DNA from: Galdieria sulphuraria
Lineage: Eukaryota; Rhodophyta; Bangiophyceae; Galdieriales; Galdieriaceae
Reading direction: 5' to 3'
Assembly (NCBI RefSeq): GCF_000341285.1
Contig: NW_005178446.1
Span: 101,107-165,106 of the forward strand
DNA length: 64,000 bases
Below the pieces are notes generated by a model. It was not told the DNA's origin, made no database searches, and saw nothing but the letters and a program-made list of their open reading frames with translations. This document shows positions 44,755 to 53,768 of this stretch, piece after piece. Made by a program: the position numbers and the translations under genes. The stretch's first letter is position 1; each line of letters begins with the position of its first letter.

Positions 44755-47238
44755 TTAATGCATAGATACATAACAGCCTTCCTTTTGCTGTCCTAATTGA
44801 GAAAAGAAATGAACGATTTCCTGGACTATCCTCTCCCGTAACTCGGCATTCCATTCGGAGCTCCTCAATAACTGATGAACATTCTTAAGTTCTTCCACAG
44901 CTGTATCTCTTTGGCAAATAATCATCTTAAGATTGCTCATTTTGCTTTCAGTTTTGTCACGATATTTCTTAATAAACTGGGTAAGTTTACGCAACTCGTC
45001 CTTCAGTTCAGCCGATTCTCTTTCCGCATCTTGTCTTCTTCTCTGTTCCGCGGAAAAAGCTTCCTCATCAAAAACATGAGCACGATCCTTCTCTATTTCA
45101 AGCTTCATATGGAGTTCAGCATAATCGTTCTGAAGAATAGAATAATCAAACTCTTTCTTGCGTAACTCATTTTCCAAGTTTGCTAAGCGCTTGCGACTCT
45201 CGGCCAACTCTCTTTCTTTCTCATCTGATTCGTGAACATAAGTTAATTGATGTGATAACCTTTGGGTTTCTTCAACAAGTTTGTTCATTTCCGAAACCAG
45301 AGTTGCCTTTTCTGATTTTTCATTTTCGACAGCAGCAAGCAATTTCTTCTTTTCAGATTTTACAGCTTCTAAACAATCTTCACATATTCGCAGCTCCTCT
45401 GTTAATGAAATGATTTGAGACTGATATTGAGTTTCTTGCCACTTTGCTGTTTCAGTGGCTTGCTCAAGATCGTTCTCCGTCTTCAGCAACTTGGAACGCA
45501 ACTCAGATAGTAGTGAATAATTCGAGACTAACTGCTCATCTTTTTTTGCTACTTCTTTCTTGAAGCTTTCTAATTCCGCATCTTTCTCGCATAATTTTGC
45601 TTTCGTTTCGTCTAGTCGCTCTTGGAGAAGTTTCATTTTCTCTCTCATTTGCAAAACCTAAGGAATTTCAGTTTACAAAAAGAGGTGAGTTTTTTCACTT
45701 GCCTCTTCGCTGACTCTTTGAAGGGAATCGGACAGTTCTGTTCGTGCAGTTGAAGTTTGACTTACTTGTGCCTTCAAACTTTCTATTTCTCTATTTCTTT
45801 GCTTGATTTCGTCCTCGGCAGTTTCAAGTTGAAGAGAGCTCGAGAGAAGCTGTTGTGTTTTCTCTTCTATAACTTCGCTGAATTGCGATTTTTCGGCCTG
45901 AACTGCTTTGAGCTCAAGACGCTGTTCTTCAAGGCATGAAGACAAGTTCTTTAAGTTGGCGTCATACGCAGATATCTTGTTCTGAAGCTGGTTTAATCTG
46001 TCTTCATATGTAGCTCTTTCTACATATTCAAATCTTGTAGTTTCGTTTCTCTCTTCAAGAAGATAGTCGATGCAAGCACGTAACCTTCGTCTAGTATCTA
46101 CTATAGTACCAGGAGTTTGTCCAGCTTCTGAGGAAAACTTCTTTGTCACTTTTGGACTCTCAAAGCAATCAACGTTTCCAAATTGATTTTTGGATACAAA
46201 TGTCTTATAATAAATTGAATCACATCCCACACTGTCGCCACTCATCGAACTTTTAAGAGTATAATTGCCTCGAAGACGAGACAATTCTTCATTCTTTTCC
46301 GAAATTGTTGCGTCTGCTGCGAGGCTTTCAATTTCACGAAGATAGTGTATTTCTTGGAGTTCTTGTTCAAGTTGTTCAATCTCAAAACGCAGTTTCTGGT
46401 TTTCGATTTGAAATCTTTCTATGGAGTAGAACAATTCTTCTTCAAGGTCATTGTCAAGAAGTTGGGAACTGGTAGAGTCAATAGAAGTGACTGTATTTGT
46501 ACTTGCACAATGGCTGCTCTTACAGATATGAATTTTGGTCTTGATTGATTCTTCATTTTCAACTTGGCTCTCGAGTAATTTGTTTGTGGCAGAAAGACGA
46601 TCCAAGATTTGTTCAAATAGACAATTTTGTTGCTCTCGCTCTTTCCCAGGTTCCGGAGTAATGTATCCTGAATATATATTATCGAGAATATTGACTGTCT
46701 GCGGCGGATCACGAAAACTAGACTGTGTTTGGAAGAATGGCAACCATAGGAGATCCCTGCCAAATATCGCGCACTTCGAATTCTGGATGAAATCTTGAGC
46801 TTCTCTGACCAACTTCACAGTTTGGAGTTTAAATTTTTCTGTATACTCTGAAGTATATAAAGAAAGGCTTTGGTCTGCAGTACTTGAAGGAAAGCACTCC
46901 TGTCTTTGGAAAATATTCGATATCAATAGTGGATATACCTTTGTTTGTAATTTTGTTTCTGTTTCTTTCTTTGCATCTATTTGCGTTTTTGGACTAGATA
47001 TATTTTCATGAGAGCAGTTGTTCAAGCTCTGAAATTTATATTCTCCTAAGGTGACCTTTTCCTGAACCTGCTCTATGTTTTCTTTCTCATCTAGTGAAGT
47101 TTGATCTTTAAACGTATCTTTGGTCGACCATATATTTGTTGCTGCTCGTTTCGTAGAAGTGACATTAGCTTGACTAGGAGAAATTGTACTTAAAGGACTA
47201 AATAGACGCCTTTTGCGAAAGTCTACAGAATAGGACAT
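44755..47238 (-). CDS. Long coiled-coil protein, unknown function
   Basis: Not recognised as a family. Two exons joined over a GC-AG intron (45658-45702) give about 812 residues. The first 260 residues are Ser/Thr-rich and low in structure (RKRRLFSPLSTISPSQANV), with short S-P sites that could be kinase targets. From about residue 270 almost the whole protein is predicted coiled coil by heptads of Leu/Ile with dense Glu/Lys/Gln (EIEQLEQELQEIHYLREIESL; KLLQERLDETKAKLCEKDAEL). It ends shortly after the coil. Such proteins serve in centrosome, spindle, Golgi tether or cytoskeletal roles. It starts 110 bp from, and divergent to, MIS12, so a cell-division role is possible but only a guess. Confidence 0.75.
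45658..45702 (-). other. GC-AG intron
   Basis: 45-nt intron of the coiled-coil gene. The donor is GAG|GCAAGT, the normal form of a GC donor, and the acceptor is CTTAG|G. Removing it joins RVSEE to VLQMREK in frame and keeps the heptad pattern. Reading through would end at a stop inside the intron. Confidence 0.8.
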
Positions 47239-47348
47239 ACAAAGTATAGATTATCGCCCAAAATCGATAATAAGCAAATGGTAAGAAACGGCTGGGTTTG
47301 GCCCGCGTTTAGTTAAATTTGGTGATTTTGAATTTTTTAATTGTCAAA
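47239..47348. promoter_or_regulatory. divergent promoter, coiled-coil gene / MIS12
   Basis: 110 bp between two divergent start codons; no ORF of its own. Shared or overlapping promoters are expected. Confidence 0.45.
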
Positions 47349-48166
47349 ATGAACCTTTCGCAACCTCTGAAGGAGTCTAGTACAGCTGAGTTTCTACAAG
47401 AAGACTACTTAACAAGTCAGGCTTCGTTGCTACGAAATTTTCAACCCATGGAATTCTTTTCCGAACTGTTTCAGACAGTAGACAACGTTTTATGTGACTG
47501 TCTAGACTCGTTGAAAGCCAGTTTGGACGAAAAGTGTTTCCCTACACAATACCAGCTAGATATTGAAAAAGTAAGCCACGAGAATAGTAGTTTCTCCGAA
47601 TTTTATCTCATTATTTCAAGGGCATTCAAGCTTTACAATACTGTCTGGTCGAAGAAGGTGACTATCAATTTGATCTTTTAGAATTGTTCTCTCTTTATAA
47701 TATCTTCCGAATTCCCTCCAACTTGGATAATATGCCTCCGAGTTTGACATATTCTTACGACTGTCCCGACATTGAACCATCGAAGACGTTAGATGACGAT
47801 TTAGAGGAGACCGTGAGAGAAATAAAGTCTCTAAGATATTGTAAGAAACGACTTGAACGAGAGCTAAGGCTATTAAATTCTGATTTGAATACTTTCGATG
47901 TGATAAGACTGCTCGTTCAAAGGGTTGCCAACGAAAGGCCTTCATTCTTGGCTCAAAACGACCTACAGACAACTATGAATGATTTGAAAAATATATTGAA
48001 GAGTTCTGAACAGAGCATTAAGTTGAAACAACAAATTGAAAGGACATGGGTTTCATCAGTTGATGAGATGCCACCTCTAACAAATCCTCGTTTGGAGTTG
48101 GACGTTTCGGATGTGTCCTTGGCAGATATACAGAAAATGACTTTAAAGTTGAAACATCAATTTTGA
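47349..48166 (+). CDS. MIS12: MIS12-like kinetochore protein
   Basis: Probable subunit of the MIND/MIS12 complex that links inner kinetochore to NDC80 and microtubules. Two exons (intron 47571-47620, 50 nt) give 255 residues, close to the family length. The N-terminal helical head (EFFSELFQTVDNVLCDCLDSL) and the short block NIFRIPSNLDNMPPS match the position and wording of the metazoan signature around IPSN. A coiled coil follows (LDDDLEETVREIKSLRYCKKRLERELRLLNSDL) and the rest is helical. MIS12 proteins diverge fast, so the assignment rests on this short block, size and helix layout. Confidence 0.65.
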
Positions 48167-48265
48167 CTAGAGCAAAATCTCTCAAAATTCCACAGTATAA
48201 AACAACGAAATACTTCAAAGAAATAAAGTGCTAAAAGGATTGCAACTAGAAACAAAAAACCAACT

Positions 48266-49129
48266 TCATCCAGTGGAAGCAGCATGTTGCTCAAGATAAC
48301 ACTGTAGATAGTGAATGCACATTGCACCTTTCTCTCCTCCAATGTTAACTGCCCAATGAGGAAGCATTCCCTTTGGATCAACGTTGCCAATATAAGTCAC
48401 AAGTGTATCTTGCGAATTTTCACAAGGCTTCAATAAGATTCCAGCTACATTGGCATAACCTCGAACATAACCTGAAAAGGACGGACAAGAAGCATCCTCT
48501 ACAGACCTAGTAGAGATGCAGACAGTTCCGTCCTCAGAGATTTCTTTCACTGCTAGTGCGAGACAGAAATCTCTATCTGAAATTACAAGAACGCCATGAA
48601 AAGACCACCAAACGAGGGAATATGTGTTGTCAATTTTGCGAATGAGCTTTCCTTCTTTGCATAAAGGATCCCAAGAAGGACGACTATGGAAAATAAAACA
48701 TTCACAAGTTAAAAAAAAGAAGGAAAAGTACCTCTCCACGCAAGTTGCTACTGGAAGAATCTGTTCAAGTGGATACGAAACTTTGCCAACTCCACGAAAG
48801 GTATGCAAAGACCCTGTCTTCTTTCTGCATATTCTAATATTGTTTTTAACTTTCAAAAATTCCCAGTTTCCTTCTTCCTTTCCAAACGCAAGCTCTACCG
48901 TATCCTGCAAGACTTCAGAGGCCACCTGCACAACTTTTGAAGTTTCTAAACAAGGCATCATTCCATTTCCATCACTCATGCATAGAGTCATTGATGGGAA
49001 ATAAAAGCCATTTGGTGTCCATTTGATTATCCGAGCGCATTGGACTTTTGAAGCTAAAATTGTTTCAGAAACATCGTTCTTATGGACTTTATGGAGTAGA
49101 CAGAGAAAAGACACTAGTGACTCATGCAT
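48266..49129 (-). CDS. START-domain protein
   Basis: Probable lipid-binding protein of the StAR-related transfer (START) type. Two exons; one short intron between about 48691 and 48734 joins CVE-S to RPSWDPLC. The START pattern is seen in WEFLKVKNNIRICRKK, then HTFRGVGKVSYPLEQIL, RPSWDPLCKEGKLIRKID, the strand TYSLVWWSFHGVLVISDRDFCL, and KPCENSQDTLVTYIGNVDPKGMLPHWAVN, the last typical of the final strand and C-terminal helix. The domain fills the whole protein, with no targeting sequence or membrane anchor, so it is likely cytosolic. Ligand unknown. The C-terminal wording (P-K-G-x-x-P) is close to phosphatidylcholine transfer protein-like START domains. Confidence 0.8.
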   Translation of the reverse strand: MHESLVSFLCLLHKVHKNDVSETILASKVQCARIIKWTPNGFYFPSMTLCMSDGNGMMPCLETSKVVQVASEVLQDTVELAFGKEEGNWEFLKVKNNIRICRKKTGSLHTFRGVGKVSYPLEQILPVATCVERYFSFFFLTCECFIFHSRPSWDPLCKEGKLIRKIDNTYSLVWWSFHGVLVISDRDFCLALAVKEISEDGTVCISTRSVEDASCPSFSGYVRGYANVAGILLKPCENSQDTLVTYIGNVDPKGMLPHWAVNIGGEKGAMCIHYLQCYLEQHAASTG

Positions 49130-49395
49130 ATATTTAGTATGTTTTCTCTTATATCTTTATTCTCTAAAAATATTACATCATTTTAACACCATTCAACAAC
49201 CTTAAGACTTTAATTGAAACTAAGATGCTTCCTAATCACATCTAGCACATCGGCATATGTTGTAGTCCCTTTGCTACCCAAAAAATAGTTTCATGAAACA
49301 AACTTTATTTTCAAGCAGCTTCAGAACATTCAAAGAAAGAAGATATAGGAAAACATGGTTTATTTCGACCTTCGAATCTCTTTGGGTATCAAAGA

Positions 49396-50549
49396 ATGCA
49401 GAACGAGCTATCCTCCGTTTTGATAGACTTGAGTAGTCGATTTCTTTTAACGCTATCACAAGAAGACTTTGAAAACTTTGAGAGACTCTTTTTCGCTGTA
49501 GAAGAAGCACACTGGTTTTACGACGACTTCTTTAGGGAGAAGAACTCGAGTCTTCCTAAACTTTCTCTGAGAGAATTCGCTGCTTTGTTGTTTGAACACT
49601 CGCCGTTGCTAGACAAATATACTAAGAATGTCAAACACTTATTGAAAAATTTTCAACAATATAAGAATAGCATTCCAACAGCTGGTGTAGCCCTGTTGAA
49701 TTCAACTCTCGAGAAGGTACTTTTAGTAAAAGGCTTTCGAGGCAAGAGTTGGAGCTTCCCAAAGGGCAAAGTGGGAAAAGATGAAAGTTATGTAAGTGTA
49801 TAATTAAATAGTTACCTTTCTATTTTGATTTGTTTGAGCAGGAAAGTTGCGCTGTCCGAGAAGCAAGAGAAGAAGTTGGCTTTGACGTCTCAAATCAACT
49901 CTATAGGGAGAATCTTTTAACGTCCAACTGGCAGGGTCACGAGTCATATATTTTTATTGTGCCAGGAATACCAGATAGCACTAGGTTTGAAACAAACACA
50001 AGAAAGGAGATATCGGAAATCAAGTGGCACGACATATTTTCCCTTCCCTCTTCAGAGGACGACTCCGGAGGAAACGAGTTGCATCCTAAGCTCAAAAGAA
50101 GCCGATTCTTCTCTGTGTTGCCTTTCGTGAAGCCGTTGCAGAGCTGGGTACTTTCTAGAAACCGTAATCTTGGGATGACACGAGATTCTTCGGGTCTTGA
50201 ATATCCTCGGACAAAAGCATCTTTTTCTAACGTTACGAGCAAACGACTCAGCCGTCGTGAAGCGCTTTCTAAGCAGCGAGTAGAAACAAAGTCTTTGAAA
50301 ACGAACAAAAAAGATCTGGAAACTTTCGGAGTTGGCAAGCCTTTTAGTTCATGGGAGGAGGAACGGAACTTTCTTCAGGCTTGTTTCGATAGAAGTTCTC
50401 AAGGGACTACTATGCAACCAACAGAACAGGCCTTTCTAATAGATGTAAATTCGCGAAAGGGAAGTGGCTTGAGCAACTTTGCATTCTCTAGACAAAGCAT
50501 CGAAGCAGAGTGGGAGCGACTCATACTGGGAAATGTTTCCCAAAACTAA
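49396..50549 (+). CDS. DCP2: mRNA decapping enzyme DCP2
   Basis: Nudix hydrolase that removes the m7G cap and commits mRNA to 5'-3' decay. Two exons (intron 49792-49841) give 367 residues. The N-terminal regulatory domain (LIDLSSRFLLTLSQEDFENFERLFFAVEEAHWFYDDF) is the DCP1-binding part. The Nudix domain has IPTAGVALLNSTLEKVLLVKGFRG, WSFPKGKVGKDES joined to YESCAVREAREEVGFDV, with the full Nudix box and its catalytic Glu residues, and Box B follows (EISEIKWHDIFSLPS). The C-terminal 110 residues are basic and disordered. It works with LSM14-type proteins such as the one at 31-33 kb. Confidence 0.95.
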
Positions 50550-50678
50550 ATGATAGACAAGTCTCTGGCCACGTAATTCGCACCCTCACGTCTTTCAGTT
50601 CCAGTGTTGCTGTCCAATCCTCTGGTGGAGTTCTGAAGACAAGCGTTATTCTCTAGTTTTGAATTTTAAAGCATCGCT

Positions 50679-52895
50679 ATGGAAAACTCAAACACGGACT
50701 CATTTGAAATAAATTCTAGTATGACAAGCTCTTCTTCAACTGGTAGGACTGTTGATAGTAGTTTCTCTGCAAACGTCGAGAGAGGAAGGGAGATTCTAAA
50801 GTTTCTAACACATTCTAGTGTGAAGAATTACGATATAAATAGTGACTCGGATGACTATGGAACTAGTAGTTCAAGTGATATAGATAAATTGTGTAGTTTA
50901 TCGCCAAAGATCTCACTGCATCAGAATAAGAATAGAGAAGGTCTAATGTCAACGAACGAAGCTTGTCCTCCTCGCTTTGGAGTCTTGAATGAGAAGAGAC
51001 CTGACTACGAAAGACCACAAGTTCTCATAGAATCAAGTGGAAATGAGCTAATGATGGAAAATCACAGAATTCAAATGGAAATATATTCTGAGCGAGAGCG
51101 TAATGCTGCCCTAAGCAAAAGATTGGAACATGTCATGGATAAACTAAGTCAGTATAAGTCGGAAAAAAAAGCTTACTTACACCGCATGGAGGTCTTGAAG
51201 CAAGAAGTGATCTATCTTAAAAATGAACTGCACGAATATCACTCACAATCGAAGTCAGCTCGTGAAAGAGAATATGAATTACAGTCTCAACTTAAAGGCT
51301 TGCAGATAAAGCATGAGCAATTATTTAAGGACTATATGGATTCAAAGGAACTTGTGGCCACTTTGAAGCAAAAACTAGACACGAAGGAACTAGTTATCTC
51401 ACAAATGAAGGAAAGGGAAGAAAAATACTTTGAATTGGAAGAAACATGGAAGCTGGAACGTGATTCTCTAGTCCGAGAATATGAAGATTGCCTGTTGAAT
51501 TACAAACAGCTGGAACGAAAACATGAAAAATTCCAGTACAGATTTGAGAATGACGAGGAACAGTTTGCTACTGTTGAAAGAGTGTTACATGAGCAAATAG
51601 AGGAGCTTGAAAGAAAGGAGGAAGCTAAAGAGGTGGAAATAGAGAACTTGCGAAAAGAGAAAGACCTATCATGGCATGAATTGCAACAAGTGAAGAGAGA
51701 ATTAGCATTAAAGACGGAGAACATTCGTAACTACGAGACTCAATTAATTTGCACTGAGGAAGCATTAAGATTCTCGAAAGAATCAGCTACCCGTCTGGAG
51801 CAGCAACTCCATGATTGGCTTGAGAAGAGAGAGCAACTTGAGAATCGTTTAGAGGAACGTGAAAAACAAAACAACCTACTTTATTCAGAGAATGCGGACC
51901 TAAGAAGAACTCTCAAGGAGTGTCAAGACAAAATATCAGAACAACAGACAGAAGTAGAAATCTACAAAGACAAGATCAGAGTATTTGAATCTTTAAGAAA
52001 CTTGATAGAAGAGAAGGCTCCTAGTAGTGTATTTGAGTTGAATAATAACCGCATAGACTCAGCTCAACAGACTGATGTAAGTGGACCTATTTACGAGAGC
52101 GAACTTGAAAACTTGTTCTCGCGTATGTGTAAATCATTCATAGATTTCATTCATGAGTTGCAACTTCCAAATGAGAAATACTTCCAGAATACAAATGGGA
52201 GAGGACACTTTGTCGGAGGACGTGAAAGTTTATCAATCAGTGACCCTATCGTGAAGAGTCCCAATAAGAACTCTCCTCATTTTCCTATTGAAAGCAAGCA
52301 AATTTCTGCTCATCCTAGGTTCTCTCACGACAAAGACAAAACAAAAGAGAGAGATTTTGACAAGTTTCAGGATGACAATTGCAGTGTATTTTGTATCCCT
52401 GAGAGTATCGGCAGGAATACGGAAAGTGAAATTTCTCAAATACATGAATGGAAGCTTAAGCTGATGGAGTGGAAATTTTTATTGGATGTAAATATGAAGC
52501 AGTTTCTTTCAGTAATGCAGGATAAGAACGTCGCAGCGACAGTTAATCGTCTATCGGAAGAGTTATTTCTTTTGGTGTCTAATCTAGAGAAACTTCAAAG
52601 CAGTTACCAAGTTTCATCCAAGGTATCTATGGAGCAGAACATAGGCAGCAGCAAATCAGCTTTGAAGCCAGATCAGGAAAGCATAGTTCTAGGAGCAATT
52701 TTGACACATATTCTTCAGTTGAGAAATTTGTGGCTTCACGAAGTGGAAATGAATCATGTCCTTCGAAGTATGCTATTATCTACGAATGTTGCTGATAGTC
52801 ATTTTTCCGGGAAGCTTTGTGAGTTTCCTCAACTAACCAACGAATACTCCAGCTTGCTAGATTCCGATTACCTTGACCGAGACATAATAGAATAA
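50679..52895 (+). CDS. Coiled-coil protein, unknown function
   Basis: Not recognised. One uninterrupted frame of 738 residues. The first 110 residues are Ser-rich and acidic (SDSDDYGTSSSSDIDKL). From about residue 125 to 440 there is dense coiled coil (IQMEIYSERERNAALSKRLEHVM; EEQFATVERVLHEQIEELERKEE). A less structured Ser/Asn-rich region follows, and a helical C-terminal segment (HEWKLKLMEWKFLLDVNMKQFLSVM; GAILTHILQLRNLWLHEVEMNHVL) that may be a separate small domain. Its size and layout resemble centrosome or tether proteins. It is not obviously related to the other coiled-coil protein at 45-47 kb. Confidence 0.75.
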   Translation: MENSNTDSFEINSSMTSSSSTGRTVDSSFSANVERGREILKFLTHSSVKNYDINSDSDDYGTSSSSDIDKLCSLSPKISLHQNKNREGLMSTNEACPPRFGVLNEKRPDYERPQVLIESSGNELMMENHRIQMEIYSERERNAALSKRLEHVMDKLSQYKSEKKAYLHRMEVLKQEVIYLKNELHEYHSQSKSAREREYELQSQLKGLQIKHEQLFKDYMDSKELVATLKQKLDTKELVISQMKEREEKYFELEETWKLERDSLVREYEDCLLNYKQLERKHEKFQYRFENDEEQFATVERVLHEQIEELERKEEAKEVEIENLRKEKDLSWHELQQVKRELALKTENIRNYETQLICTEEALRFSKESATRLEQQLHDWLEKREQLENRLEEREKQNNLLYSENADLRRTLKECQDKISEQQTEVEIYKDKIRVFESLRNLIEEKAPSSVFELNNNRIDSAQQTDVSGPIYESELENLFSRMCKSFIDFIHELQLPNEKYFQNTNGRGHFVGGRESLSISDPIVKSPNKNSPHFPIESKQISAHPRFSHDKDKTKERDFDKFQDDNCSVFCIPESIGRNTESEISQIHEWKLKLMEWKFLLDVNMKQFLSVMQDKNVAATVNRLSEELFLLVSNLEKLQSSYQVSSKVSMEQNIGSSKSALKPDQESIVLGAILTHILQLRNLWLHEVEMNHVLRSMLLSTNVADSHFSGKLCEFPQLTNEYSSLLDSDYLDRDIIE

Positions 52896-53278
52896 GAACT
52901 CCGCTTTCAGTGGCATTTTAACAGACCTATACTATACCGGTATAGAATCATTTCTTCAATAATATTTCTATTATTATCTATCAGGGAAACCGACGGTTTG
53001 TGGTGTTAGATAATGGCACTGGATAAGAGCACCTAGTACGTGACGCTATCTTAGGTTGAAATGACAGCTTGAATATCTTAATTTTCCAAGAGTCTGACAA
53101 GTTGCAGTAATACAAAGTATCTTCAAACAACTCAGAAACCTTATCTTCAAAACAATTTCAACACGATGTTGACTATGCTGGAAACAACGGTCATAAAAAC
53201 ATTCTTTAATGCTTCCTACTATTCAACTCAGCCAGAAGACTTAATGAAAATAACATCTTCTATATCTATGTCCCTTTT
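52896..53278. other. intergenic, convergent 3' ends
   Basis: 383 bp between convergent stops; a small ATACCGGTATAG near-palindrome lies at about 52932-52943. No gene seen. Confidence 0.4.
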
Positions 53279-53632
53279 CTATTCAAGTTTTGCTAGTATC
53301 TCGTCGTCACGATAGAGGTAAAGTTCCTTTCCATCGACATTGATAGCGCTGCCTCCGAACTCTGGAAGCAAGACGTGGTCACCCTCTCTGCAAGACGGAG
53401 GAACTGTTTTACCATCTTGAGTTCGCGAACCAGGACCAACTGCCACAACTTTCGCTTCATTGAGTTTACTAATGGCAGACTCGGGAAGGAGTACACCGCC
53501 TGCGGTTTTCTTTTTCGGTTGTAACTTTTCCACAAGCACCCGATCTAGCAGCGGAATAAGTCTTTTTCCGACTCCAGACTACATAAAGCTTATCAAAAAC
53601 TAGAAAAACGACAATATCTATGCACTTACCAT
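53279..53632 (-). CDS. CPN10: Chaperonin 10 (mitochondrial CPN10/HSP10)
   Basis: Heptameric lid co-chaperonin of HSP60 in the mitochondrial matrix. 100 residues, the usual length. Exon 1 supplies only the ATG (53632-53630). A 51-nt intron (53579-53629, GTAAGT...TGTAG) follows, and exon 2 begins SGVGKRLIPLLDRVLVEKL. The GroES signature (LLDRVLVEKLQPKKKTAGGVLLPESA), the roof region and the closing strand (GDHVLLPEFGGSAINVDGKELYLYRDDEILAKLE) are all present. There is no long leader, and CPN10 of mitochondria usually lacks a cleaved presequence. A short internal Met start would delete the first strand, so the split start codon is the better model. Confidence 0.93.
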
Positions 53633-53768
53633 TTTAAAGTTCAAACAAAAATATCCCTCGATTCACAAAACCGAATATGCAAGCGTCGTCCATTTAATGT
53701 GAGGATTGGAACTTTCCAGAAAGGCTTGGTCCCCAGAAGGCTTTTCTTCAGAATGATATACAGGGCTT

